Assembly (NCBI GenBank): GCA_050944035.1
Contig: JBMNQH010000005.1
Span: 62,001-126,000, forward strand
DNA from: JBMNQH01 sp050944035
GTDB lineage: Bacteria > Bacillota > Clostridia > Oscillospirales > Oscillospiraceae
Reading direction: 5' to 3'
DNA: 64,000 bases
The position numbers were made by a program, and so were the translations under genes. Below the pieces are notes generated by a model. The model had not been told where the DNA came from. It was given only the letters and a program-made list of their open reading frames with translations, and made no database searches. Below are positions 34,564 through 42,629 of this stretch, one piece after another (the stretch's first letter is position 1; each line of letters starts with the position of its first letter).

Positions 34564-35720
34564 GTCGACAGTATAAAGCGCACAGCGAACCTCTGATCCG
34601 TTTGGCGAAACGGGAAGATATTGCAGTTTGGAAGGTATGGCTGACCCGAATTTTCTCCATTGTTTTGGCGCTTCTGGTCGGTGCGATCATTTTTGTCGCC
34701 CTGGGCTACAACCCCATTACCGTATATGCGGCGATGATTGACGGCTGTTTTGGGCGTTCCATCTATATCAAACAAACCATCAAAATTGCCATCCCGTTGT
34801 TGGGGACAGCCATCGCCATTGCACCTGCGTTCCGTATGAAATTCTGGAACATTGGTGCAGAGGGACAGATTACAATGGGTGCCTTGTTTGCAACCTATTT
34901 TGCGCTGTACTACTATGAGAAACTTTCGCATCCCGTGCTGTTGCTTGTGATGTTTGTGGCGGCTGTGGTTGGCGGTGCAATTTGGGCTTTGGTTCCCGCT
35001 GTATTTAAGGCAAAATGGGGAACCAATGAAACCTTGTTTACGCTGATGCTGAACTATATTGCGATCGGGATTGTCAAGTATTTGCAGGGCGGACCGTGGG
35101 AACAGTATCCGAAGGGCACACAGCAAATCCGGATGTTTGACCAGGCGGCACGTATTCCCAATCTGCTTGGCGTCAACATTGGTTGGGTGATTGTTCTGGC
35201 TTTGACCGTTTTCATGTTCCTTTACTTGAAATATACCAAACACGGCTATGAAATTTCCGTCGTTGGCGAGAGTGAGCGAACCTCCCGGTATGCGGGAATG
35301 AACGTATTTAAGATTGTCATCCGCACGATGCTTCTGTCCGGTGCCATCGCAGGTATCGTCGGATTTATCATGGTTTCCGGCGTCAACTATACGCTTTCAG
35401 ATACCACGGCGAATGGGGTTGGCTTTACGGCAATCACCGTTGCATGGCTGGCAAAGCTCAACAGTTTTGGCATGATTGTTATTTCCATGCTGCTCGCTGT
35501 TTTGGAAAAAGGTGCCAGCACCATTCAGACTCGCTTTGCCATTCCGGAGACTGCCGCAGAGATGCTGACGGGCATGATTCTGTTCTGTATGTTGGGCAGT
35601 GAGTTCTTTATTCGTTTCCGTCTGATTTTTAGAAGATCCAAAAAGAAACCGGAACCGAAGACTGCAACTGTGATCGAACAGGTTGCGGAACAGAGAGAAA
35701 AGGGGGACGAAAAGGCATGA
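34560..35720 (+). CDS. Nucleoside ABC transporter permease 1
   Basis: A 386-residue BPD_transp_2-family permease with about ten hydrophobic segments. It has a characteristic cytoplasmic EAA-like loop around YEISVVGESERTSRYAGMNVFK (about 225-250) and the periplasmic RMKFWNIGAEGQI motif (about 92-104) of nucleoside permeases such as YufP/NupB. A charged tail (about 355-386) is rich in Lys and Glu. ATGA overlaps on both sides link it translationally to the ATPase and the second permease. Confidence 0.93.
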   Translation: MSRQYKAHSEPLIRLAKREDIAVWKVWLTRIFSIVLALLVGAIIFVALGYNPITVYAAMIDGCFGRSIYIKQTIKIAIPLLGTAIAIAPAFRMKFWNIGAEGQITMGALFATYFALYYYEKLSHPVLLLVMFVAAVVGGAIWALVPAVFKAKWGTNETLFTLMLNYIAIGIVKYLQGGPWEQYPKGTQQIRMFDQAARIPNLLGVNIGWVIVLALTVFMFLYLKYTKHGYEISVVGESERTSRYAGMNVFKIVIRTMLLSGAIAGIVGFIMVSGVNYTLSDTTANGVGFTAITVAWLAKLNSFGMIVISMLLAVLEKGASTIQTRFAIPETAAEMLTGMILFCMLGSEFFIRFRLIFRRSKKKPEPKTATVIEQVAEQREKGDEKA

Positions 35721-36709
35721 GCGGTACTTGGAATTTTCTGATTACATTTATTACAGCGGCAGTTTTAACCGGTACCACGCTGATGTATGGTACCCTCGGC
35801 GAAATCTTGACAGAAAAATCCGGTAATATGAACCTCGGTGTGGAAGGCCTGATGTTTATGGGCGGCGCTTCCGGAACCATTGCAGCATATTACTACGAGG
35901 CGGGCAGTGCAAATCCCAGTGCCTTTGTCTCTGTTCTCATTGCAATGCTGGTTGCGTTCCTGATCGCCGTATTTGGCAGCTTAATCTTCAGCTTTTTGAC
36001 CATTACGCTTCGCGCCAATCAAAATGTAACCGGTCTGGCTCTGACAATTTTCGGTACGGGCTTTGGTAAATTCTTTGGCGAATATGTACGCTTGGCCGTT
36101 GGCGGCCGTTTGATCGTTGCCAGTGCAACAAAGGATTTGTTCCAGAGAAATCTGTTTCCGGCCTTTATGAGCAAGATACCGGTGATTGGACCGCTGTTGT
36201 TTTCCTACAGCTTTATGGTCTATCTGGGGATTGCCATTGCAATCTTCCTGCACTGGTTTTTTAACCGCTCCCGTGTCGGATTAAATTTACGTGCTGTGGG
36301 CGAAAACCCTGCCACTGCGGATGCAGCGGGGATCTCAGTTATCCGCTACCGCTATCTTGCAACCTGTATCGGCGGCGGAATCTGCGGGCTTGGCGGTCTG
36401 TACTTTGTCATGGTCACCGGCGGCGGGACTTGGTCAGCCGATGCAATGGACGGCAAGGGCTGGTTGGCGGTTGCGCTGGTTATCTTTGCTCTGTGGAGAC
36501 CGATGCGTGCGGTCTGGGGTTCAATCGTGTTTGGTATGCTGACGATTATGTACATGCGTGTTACCGGATTGGGGATCCCGACGGAAATTTATAAGATTTT
36601 GCCCTATGTGGTAACTATCATCGTGCTAATTCTTGTGAGTATGAAGCAGAAACGTGAAAATCAGCCGCCCGCTGGTTTGGGACAGGCTTATTTCCGTGAG
36701 GAACGATAG
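35717..36709 (+). CDS. Nucleoside ABC transporter permease 2
   Basis: A 330-residue partner permease of the same family (YufQ/NupC type). The opening has TLMYGTLGEILTEKSGNMNLGVEGLMFMGG (about 20-50), the hallmark of this subgroup. NLRAVGENPATADAAGISVIRYR (about 190-212) is the ATPase-contact loop. It overlaps the preceding gene by four bases and ends the importer operon. With the binding protein it should form a high-affinity nucleoside importer. Confidence 0.93.
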   Translation: MSGTWNFLITFITAAVLTGTTLMYGTLGEILTEKSGNMNLGVEGLMFMGGASGTIAAYYYEAGSANPSAFVSVLIAMLVAFLIAVFGSLIFSFLTITLRANQNVTGLALTIFGTGFGKFFGEYVRLAVGGRLIVASATKDLFQRNLFPAFMSKIPVIGPLLFSYSFMVYLGIAIAIFLHWFFNRSRVGLNLRAVGENPATADAAGISVIRYRYLATCIGGGICGLGGLYFVMVTGGGTWSADAMDGKGWLAVALVIFALWRPMRAVWGSIVFGMLTIMYMRVTGLGIPTEIYKILPYVVTIIVLILVSMKQKRENQPPAGLGQAYFREER

Positions 36710-36738
36710 CTGGAGTCAGAGACAACGGTTTGTAATAG

Positions 36739-36792
36739 GAAAAAACGGCGGTTGCCAGGGCTTACATACAAAATTGCCCGTGCAATCGCCGT
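36739..36792 (-). terminator. Hairpin with its U tract on the minus strand
   Basis: A roughly 16-base imperfect stem (36745-36761 with 36776-36792), 35 bases past the last transporter gene. The run of six T follows on the minus strand only, although all nearby genes are on the plus strand. Confidence 0.55.
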
Positions 36793-36841
36793 CTGCTAAT
36801 ACCCATTAAGGGAATTGCATTAAAGAAGAGAGGATGGTTCT

Positions 36842-37735
36842 TTGTCCAAACTGATTGTTGTACTTGGCGTACTCGGCGCCTCATTTTCTGCTATTTTTGT
36901 ACGCTTTGCGACGGCGCCTTCTGTGGTGCTGGTCGTGTATCGTATGCTGTTTGCCGTCGTTGTGCTTTTCCCGATCATGCTGCTGAAGCATCGCGAGGAA
37001 TTAAAGTGGCTGGCACGGTGGGATGTTTTCCTGTGCATTTGCAGCGGCTGTTTTCTTGGACTGCACTTTCTTACCTATTTCGAGTCATTGCGCTATACCG
37101 ATGTTGCTTCTTCGGTAACGTTGGTGGATATGGAAGTCTTTTTTGTGGCGTTGGGCGCCCGGTTTTTGACGGGAGAGCACATTTCCCGCAAGGGCTGGAT
37201 CGGGATTGTTGCGGTCTTTTTTGGCAGTGTGATTATTACGCTGGGCGGCGCCAGAGGAGGAAGCAATCCACTGCGCGGGGATCTTCTGGCATTGGTCGGC
37301 GCTTTCTTTGTGGCCTGCTATACGATGCTCGGCAAGATTGTTCGAAGCCGTCTGTCCACAACGGTATACACAACCATTGTCTATGCCGCGGGAACCTTGA
37401 CCGTTCTGATTGCGGCTCTGTGGAAGCAGGTTCCGCTCGTTGGATATGGCAGCCGCAACCTGCTGTGCGGGTTGGGACTTGCAGTGTTCTGCACGCTGTT
37501 GGGGCACAGCATCTTCAGCTGGGCGCTCAAATATGAAACTGCCGCGTTTATCTCAGCCGCTAAACTGCTGGAACCCGTTTATTCCTCAATTATGGCTGTG
37601 TTTTTGTTTCAGGAAGTTCTGACATTGCAAACCGGCATTGGTGCAGTGATTATCATCGGCGGCATCTTGTACTATGTCCGTCATCCTGCAACGCAGCTTG
37701 CTCAGATAGTAAGTCCCGCGGAAGAAAAGTTATAG
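36842..37735 (+). CDS. EamA-family (DMT) transporter
   Basis: A 297-residue membrane protein with about ten spans in two EamA repeats: roughly 1-140 and 150-285, the second opening with ALVGAFFVACYTMLGKIVR. Members move amino acids, nucleosides or other metabolites; no substrate can be read from the sequence. A TTG start at 36842 follows a GAGAGG site. It lies between the nucleoside importer and thiamine genes but has its own leader, so context is only suggestive. Confidence 0.85.
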   Translation: MSKLIVVLGVLGASFSAIFVRFATAPSVVLVVYRMLFAVVVLFPIMLLKHREELKWLARWDVFLCICSGCFLGLHFLTYFESLRYTDVASSVTLVDMEVFFVALGARFLTGEHISRKGWIGIVAVFFGSVIITLGGARGGSNPLRGDLLALVGAFFVACYTMLGKIVRSRLSTTVYTTIVYAAGTLTVLIAALWKQVPLVGYGSRNLLCGLGLAVFCTLLGHSIFSWALKYETAAFISAAKLLEPVYSSIMAVFLFQEVLTLQTGIGAVIIIGGILYYVRHPATQLAQIVSPAEEKL

Positions 37736-37860
37736 GAACTTTTCTTTGGTTTCTACCGTTCCGGTCTTGCAGAAAGTAGAAATTATGGGTAAACTAAGGA
37801 CTGGCACTTTTGCGTATATGGATCTCTATCCCTGCGTGAGGAAGAGGAAAGGAACGGATC

Positions 37861-38499
37861 ATGGCTGAAAAACTTTGTTATATTGTGGGAGCGGGAGATT
37901 TTACGGACTCTTACTTGCCGCCGGCTGGTAGTTTTGTTATCGCAGCAGATGGCGGTTATCAGTATCTGACGGACTGCGGCATTGCACCTGATCTGGTCGT
38001 CGGGGATTTTGATTCCCTTGGCAGTGTCCCAGTGCATCCGCATGTCATCGAACATCCGGTGATGAAGGATGATACGGATATGATGCTGGCAGTGAAGACC
38101 GGGCTGAATATGGGATACCGGACCTTTGTGTTGAACGGTGGCCTTGGCGGCCGATTGGATCACTCCATTGCAAATCTGCAAACGCTTGCCTTTTTGGCAG
38201 AGCAGGGTGCGCGAGCTTTTTTGATTGGGCCGGGGCAGAACATTGCCGCATTGTCCGATGGCGTGTTGACATTCCGTTCTTCCTGCACTGGGACAATTTC
38301 GGTGTTCAGCAGTACAGAACGCAGCGAAGGTGTGACCATTTCCGGCTTGAAATACCGTCTGGATGAGAGTGTTTTAACCTCTGCAATGCCTGTAGGTGTC
38401 AGCAACGAATTTGTTGGAACACTCGCTGCTGTTCAGGTACGGAAGGGAATCCTGTTTATATTTTGGAGCGGTTCATTGGATCAGACCATTGATCTGTAA
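37861..38499 (+). CDS. thiN: Thiamine diphosphokinase
   Basis: A 212-residue enzyme transferring pyrophosphate from ATP to thiamine. Family motifs are ADGGYQYLTDCGIAPDLVVGDFDS (about 29-52), the acidic KDDTDMMLAVK (about 69-79), and NGGLGGRLDHSIANL (about 92-106). The C-terminal substrate-binding domain (about 135-212) follows. It is the first gene of a thiN-thiE-HAD-thiM cluster. I saw no TPP riboswitch upstream (no CTGAGA ... ACCTGA core). Confidence 0.93.
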   Translation: MAEKLCYIVGAGDFTDSYLPPAGSFVIAADGGYQYLTDCGIAPDLVVGDFDSLGSVPVHPHVIEHPVMKDDTDMMLAVKTGLNMGYRTFVLNGGLGGRLDHSIANLQTLAFLAEQGARAFLIGPGQNIAALSDGVLTFRSSCTGTISVFSSTERSEGVTISGLKYRLDESVLTSAMPVGVSNEFVGTLAAVQVRKGILFIFWSGSLDQTIDL

Positions 38500-38540
38500 A
38501 TATAAAAATAAGAATGAATTAAAAGGAAGTAGTGACAGAA

Positions 38541-39182
38541 ATGAAATGTGATAAAAAAGCAATGCTGTTGTATGCAGTCACTGATCGTACGTGGGTTGGA
38601 AAACAGACGCTGATGGAACAGGTGACCGATTGTCTCAAGGGCGGCGCAACCTGCGTGCAGCTGCGTGAGAAGAACCTGGACGAGGCCAGTTTCCTGCAGG
38701 AAGCAATCGAGATGCGGGCACTTTGCAAGCAGTACAATGTACCGTTTATTGTCAATGACAATGTAGAAATTGCCATTGTCTCCAAAGCTGACGGAATCCA
38801 TGTTGGACAAAGCGATATGGAAGCTTCTTGTGTACGGGATAAAATTGGTCCGGATATGATTCTCGGCGTCTCGGCAAAAACAGTGGAACAGGCGCTGCGC
38901 GCAGAGAAGAGCGGTGCAGATTATCTGGGCGTTGGAGCGGTGTTTGCCACCTCCACGAAGCTGGATGCCGGCACTGTCTCCTATGATACCGTGAAAGCCA
39001 TCTGCGAAGCCGTCAGCATTCCGGTTGTTGCAATCGGTGGCATTGGCCGCAGCAATCTGATGCAACTGGCGGGCTCTGGTGTTGATGGTGTTGCTGTGGT
39101 ATCGGCTATTTTCGGCGCAGAGGATGTCCGAAAAGCAACCGAAGAACTGCATGTTCTGTCCGCGGAGATGATCCGTCGATGA
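38541..39182 (+). CDS. thiE: Thiamine-phosphate synthase
   Basis: Couples HMP-diphosphate to thiazole phosphate. About 213 residues form a TIM barrel with LYAVTDR near the start, CVQLREKN (about 38-45), FIVNDNVEIA (about 70-79), HVGQSDM (about 89-95), GVSAKTVEQA, and VAIGGIGRSN (about 170). The ATG at 38541 is 11 bases from the GGAAG site; a GTG at 38532 is too close to it. The stop overlaps the next gene by four bases. Confidence 0.95.
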   Translation: MKCDKKAMLLYAVTDRTWVGKQTLMEQVTDCLKGGATCVQLREKNLDEASFLQEAIEMRALCKQYNVPFIVNDNVEIAIVSKADGIHVGQSDMEASCVRDKIGPDMILGVSAKTVEQALRAEKSGADYLGVGAVFATSTKLDAGTVSYDTVKAICEAVSIPVVAIGGIGRSNLMQLAGSGVDGVAVVSAIFGAEDVRKATEELHVLSAEMIRR

Positions 39183-39832
39183 AATTACAGGGTGCAATTT
39201 TTGATCTGGACGGCACATTGCTGGACTCCATGTTTATCTGGGACACCCTGGGTGTGGATTATCTGCTGTCCCTTGGCAAAACACCCAAGCCGGGACTGAA
39301 GGAACAGTTGCGACCCATGAGTCTGGACCAGGTGGCGCACCTGTTTGTAGAAGAATACGGTGTGACGCTGTGCATTGAGGAAATCAAAGCAGGCGTCAAC
39401 CGCATGGTGGAACGCTACTATTTTGAAGTGGTGCAGCCAAAGCCGGGTGTGCCGGAATTCCTGGTATGGGTCAAGCAGCAGAAGGTCAAAACCTGTGTTG
39501 TCACAGCGTCTGAACGCTATGTGGTTGAGGCGGCATTGCAGAGGACAGGACTTTTGCCATACATAGACCGTATCTTCACCTGTGAGGAGTTCGGCAAGGC
39601 CAAGAACGAGCCGGATATTTTCCTGCATGCGAGAGAATATCTCGGGACTGCATTGGAGAACACCTATGTTTTTGAGGACATCTATCTGGCGATTCAGACT
39701 GCCAAGCGAGCGGGATTTGGCGTGGTTGCAGTTTACGACAAGACATCGGCCAACCACAGTGAGGAGATTGCAGCGCTTGCAGACTGCTATATTGAGACAT
39801 TTGAAGGATTGGATGCCTTCTTTGTGAATTGA
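39179..39832 (+). CDS. HAD-family phosphatase in the thiamine operon
   Basis: A 217-residue class IA HAD hydrolase with the nucleophile motif DLDGTLLDS (residues 9-17), motif II VVTAS (about 107), and the lysine region FGKAKNEPDIFL (about 138-149). Motif III carries only ED (VFEDIYLAI, about 164) rather than the common EDS. It overlaps thiE by four bases and precedes thiM by 15, so it is embedded in the operon. A thiamine-phosphate phosphatase or a phosphatase for a pathway intermediate is a reasonable guess; other sugar phosphates cannot be excluded. Confidence 0.85.
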   Translation: MKLQGAIFDLDGTLLDSMFIWDTLGVDYLLSLGKTPKPGLKEQLRPMSLDQVAHLFVEEYGVTLCIEEIKAGVNRMVERYYFEVVQPKPGVPEFLVWVKQQKVKTCVVTASERYVVEAALQRTGLLPYIDRIFTCEEFGKAKNEPDIFLHAREYLGTALENTYVFEDIYLAIQTAKRAGFGVVAVYDKTSANHSEEIAALADCYIETFEGLDAFFVN

Positions 39833-39847
39833 TCGGAGGGAGTTTCC

Positions 39848-40687
39848 ATGTTGAAGGAGATGCTGGAACAGGTTCGAGAAACAGTTCCGCTCATTCACAA
39901 TATCACCAACTATGTGACGGTCAACGACTGCGCCAATATTCTGCTTGCCTGCGGTGGCTCTCCAATTATGGCGGACGAACCGGAAGAGGTTGAAGATATC
40001 CAAAGCATTTGCGGTGGCCTGACTCTCAACATCGGGACACTGAACACCAGAACCGTACCGTCTATGCTGTTGGCGGGACGGCGTGCCAACAAGCTGGGGC
40101 ACCCTGTTATCCTGGATCCTGTCGGTGCGGGAGCCTCGCACCTGCGTACGGAGACAGCAAGGAAGCTGGTGCAGCAGATTCGATTTGCTGCCATCCGGGG
40201 CAATATTTCGGAGATCAAAGCGCTTGTCGGTCTTGACAGCGATACACAGGGGGTAGATGCTTCGGTCGCGGATGCAGTGACCGAGGAAACGCTCGACAAT
40301 ATTCTTGCGTTTGTGGGGCGATTGTCGGCCCAAACCGGTGCGGTGATTGCCATAACCGGCAGCATCGATCTGGTTGCTGATTCCAACCGAGCTTTTGTGA
40401 TCCACAACGGCCGTCGGGAGATGGGCAAGATCACAGGAACCGGCTGTATGCTGACCGCAATGACGGCGGCCTATTTGACTGCCAATCCGAACGACCCGTT
40501 GACAGCAACCGCTGCGGCAGTTTGCGCGATGGGTGTTTGCGGAGAGATCGCGTTTGCACGTTTGCAGCCAGGCGAGGGAAATGCAACGTATCGCAGTCGT
40601 ATCCTGGATGCGGTCTGTCATCTGGACGGAGAGACGTTAGAAGAGCAGGCTAGATATGAACTTCGTACAATCAAAAATCAGAAGTAA
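39848..40687 (+). CDS. thiM: Hydroxyethylthiazole kinase
   Basis: A 279-residue ribokinase-like kinase that phosphorylates the thiazole moiety for salvage. It has the opening PLIHNITNYVTVNDCANILLA (about 15-35), PIMADEPEEVEDI (about 39-51), DPVGAGASHLR (about 91-101), and the anion hole and catalytic motif GTGCMLTAMTAAY (about 196-208). No de novo thiG, thiH or thiC gene is present in the window. A GGAGGG site precedes the ATG. Confidence 0.96.
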   Translation: MLKEMLEQVRETVPLIHNITNYVTVNDCANILLACGGSPIMADEPEEVEDIQSICGGLTLNIGTLNTRTVPSMLLAGRRANKLGHPVILDPVGAGASHLRTETARKLVQQIRFAAIRGNISEIKALVGLDSDTQGVDASVADAVTEETLDNILAFVGRLSAQTGAVIAITGSIDLVADSNRAFVIHNGRREMGKITGTGCMLTAMTAAYLTANPNDPLTATAAAVCAMGVCGEIAFARLQPGEGNATYRSRILDAVCHLDGETLEEQARYELRTIKNQK

Positions 40688-40691
40688 AAGA

Positions 40692-40728
40692 AAAGCCCTG
40701 CTCCAGTGCACAACTGGAGCAGGGCTTT
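40692..40728. terminator. Bidirectional terminator between thiM and the antiporter
   Basis: A perfect 16-base stem (40692-40707 with 40713-40728), a five-base loop, and T-rich sequence on both strands between converging genes. Confidence 0.9.
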
Positions 40729-40746
40729 GTTCTTCTTATTTTGTAT

Positions 40747-41970
40747 CTATTTTGCGTCATTTGTTGCTGACACAGGAGCTTGCTGTGGGGTGGGGAGACC
40801 TTCCTTGATTTCGCCGGCCTTGGTCAGAGCAGTTTTTGTAACGCTGGGACCGATTAACTGGTAAATCAAAGAGCCGCATAGAACAATGGCACGAACCTGC
40901 GCCCCATATTCTGGAAAGGACTGCGTAGCGGCCAACGAGAGACCAATGGCAACGCCGGCCTGCGGAAGCAGGGCATAGCCAAGATATTTCGTGATATTCC
41001 GTTCTGCTTTGCAGATTGCTGCGCCGAAAGCTGCACCGCAGATTTTACCAATAACACGGACAATAATGTAAATTGCGCCGATGAGACCGACTGTGGATAA
41101 TACCGAAAGCTTTAAGTCTGCACCGGAGCAGACGAAGAACAGCATGTAAAGCGGAGGCGTAAAACCTTCCACAATCTTCATGACTGGTTTGAGTTCCGGG
41201 GAGAGATTCGCGAATGTGGCTCCCAGCGCCATGCAAAGCAGCAGAGAGGAAACACCAAAGGAACTTGCAATACCAATACCTGTGAAGACGAAAGCAATCA
41301 CAAGCGCCAGACGGTTTCCCTGTTTTTTGAACCAGCGCAGCGGAATATTCAGAATCAGACCAAGTATGACGCCGATCAGGATGGAACCGCCGACCTCCCA
41401 CAGTGGAGAGAGCACACTGGAAGCAAAGGAAACACCAGCAGGATTCAAAATTGCCTGTGCGATGGATACGGAGATCGAGAAGAAGATCAACGCCGTAGCG
41501 TCATCAATTGCAACGACAGATAGAAGTGTTTCGGTAACCGGACCACGTGCTTTATACTGGTTGATAACCATGATCGTTGCAGCAGGTGCAGTAGCAGCAG
41601 CAGTAGCGCCCAGTATCAGAGAGCGCGGGGTACTGCAGCCGGCAATCATCAGTGCGCAAAAGACGAAGAGAACAGCAAACAGGGACTCGAAAATTGCGAT
41701 GACAATCGGTGTAATACCGACACGTTTAAAATAGGAAATTTTAAATTCATTACCGATGGAAAAGGCGATAAAACCAAGCGCTACATCGTTGATCAGACCA
41801 AAGCTGGAAACAATATTTTCGGGAATGATACCCAGCACACTGGGACCGATAAGCAGACCGGCGACCAGATAACCGGTCACATTGGGGATTTTGAACCTTT
41901 TCCCAAGACGTCCGCAAGCCATGCCTGAAAAGATCATGATTGCGAGAGAGAGAAGCGCATTGTTAATCAT
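40747..41970 (-). CDS. CPA2-family cation/proton antiporter
   Basis: A 407-residue membrane protein with about 12 spans and the KefB/NapA-type opening GRLGKRFKIPNVTGYLVAGLLIGPSVLGI (about 21-49). The ion-site region reads VVAIDDATALIFFSI (about 152-166), with the adjacent aspartates expected in this family. Unlike KefB/C it has no cytoplasmic RCK/TrkA-N domain; the sequence ends shortly after the last span. The small PII-like gene overlaps its start by eight bases, so a separate regulator may replace the missing domain. Na+ or K+ cannot be told apart. Confidence 0.88.
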   Translation of the reverse strand: MINNALLSLAIMIFSGMACGRLGKRFKIPNVTGYLVAGLLIGPSVLGIIPENIVSSFGLINDVALGFIAFSIGNEFKISYFKRVGITPIVIAIFESLFAVLFVFCALMIAGCSTPRSLILGATAAATAPAATIMVINQYKARGPVTETLLSVVAIDDATALIFFSISVSIAQAILNPAGVSFASSVLSPLWEVGGSILIGVILGLILNIPLRWFKKQGNRLALVIAFVFTGIGIASSFGVSSLLLCMALGATFANLSPELKPVMKIVEGFTPPLYMLFFVCSGADLKLSVLSTVGLIGAIYIIVRVIGKICGAAFGAAICKAERNITKYLGYALLPQAGVAIGLSLAATQSFPEYGAQVRAIVLCGSLIYQLIGPSVTKTALTKAGEIKEGLPTPQQAPVSATNDAK

Positions 41971-42313
41971 TTTGTGTTGTGATCCCTTCTACATAATTTA
42001 CAGGCACGGTGAACAAAATACCCGTGTCAGGTTTATCCAGTCCGCCGGTGATTCTGTTGACAACCTCAGAAACAACAGAAACACAGTCCTCTTTGCAGAC
42101 CATCAGAATGGTTTTGCTTTCGTTGCGTTCAGGATCCAGCAGGATGCGCAGACTGCCGAAGAAACGAAGCTCATCATATTCATAGAGACTGTGCGCCATG
42201 CCGTGACTGTCAAGAATGGTTGCACCCATGATACCTGCACGACTGAGCTCCTCCAACAAGTTGTTCAAACATTCCGTTTGATTTAATACAATCACAACAA
42301 GACACATATTCAC
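41963..42313 (-). CDS. PII-like signalling protein paired with the antiporter
   Basis: A 116-residue protein with the PII ferredoxin-like pattern. A strand-helix opening LVVIVLNQTECLNNLLEELSRAG leads to GIMGATILDSHGM (about 27-39), like the GATVLDGRG-type stretch before the T-loop in PII proteins. A short loop region follows, then helix 2 (about 78-92) and a final strand ILFTVPVNYVEGI (about 98-110). The loop lacks the conserved uridylylation tyrosine motif. A GTG start is placed six bases after GGAGG. The overlap with the antiporter suggests a transport-regulating role by nucleotide binding; ligand and effect are unknown. Confidence 0.7.
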   Translation of the reverse strand: MNMCLVVIVLNQTECLNNLLEELSRAGIMGATILDSHGMAHSLYEYDELRFFGSLRILLDPERNESKTILMVCKEDCVSVVSEVVNRITGGLDKPDTGILFTVPVNYVEGITTQND

Positions 42314-42379
42314 ACGATACCTCCAGATAATAAAGAAAGATTTTTGTTGTTTTGCTTGATATCACCACACCAATATTAT

Positions 42380-42408
42380 ATTATATTTCTCTGATGGCAG
42401 TTTTGCAA
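42380..42408 (-). promoter_or_regulatory. Promoter of the PII-like/antiporter operon
   Basis: On the minus strand TTGCAA (42403-42408) and TATAAT (42380-42385) with a 17-base spacer, 67 bases before the start. Confidence 0.75.
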
Positions 42409-42528
42409 GCAAGAGTGCTGACAAAATGTTACAATCTTATTCTGAAAATTTAGGTAAAAAAGACAGATTGCTCCGGAATGCCCAAAATTGCGGTAAGAAA
42501 AATAAGGGATGTAATTTCAATCATTTTA

Positions 42529-42556
42529 TTGACATATGTCCATTATGGGGTATAGT
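42529..42556 (+). promoter_or_regulatory. Promoter of mrp
   Basis: A perfect TTGACA (42529-42534) and TATAGT (42551-42556) with a 16-base spacer, about 74 bases before the mrp start. Confidence 0.7.
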
Positions 42557-42629
42557 ATTAGAATAGTTTCTGTTTATAACATCTGAAGATCAAATTCAGG
42601 TGAATAACCATACAAAGGAGATCAAAATC

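Noticed and set aside
36742..36792. A mini-ykkC/guanidine-type riboswitch, because an ACGG loop occurs on the minus strand
   Set aside because: Only one such loop is present, it is on the strand opposite the transporter gene, and the second required hairpin is missing.
40747..42313. Treating the antiporter and PII-like gene as one frameshifted protein
   Set aside because: The small gene is upstream, has its own ribosome site and start, and a complete domain; the eight-base overlap is a normal operon junction.
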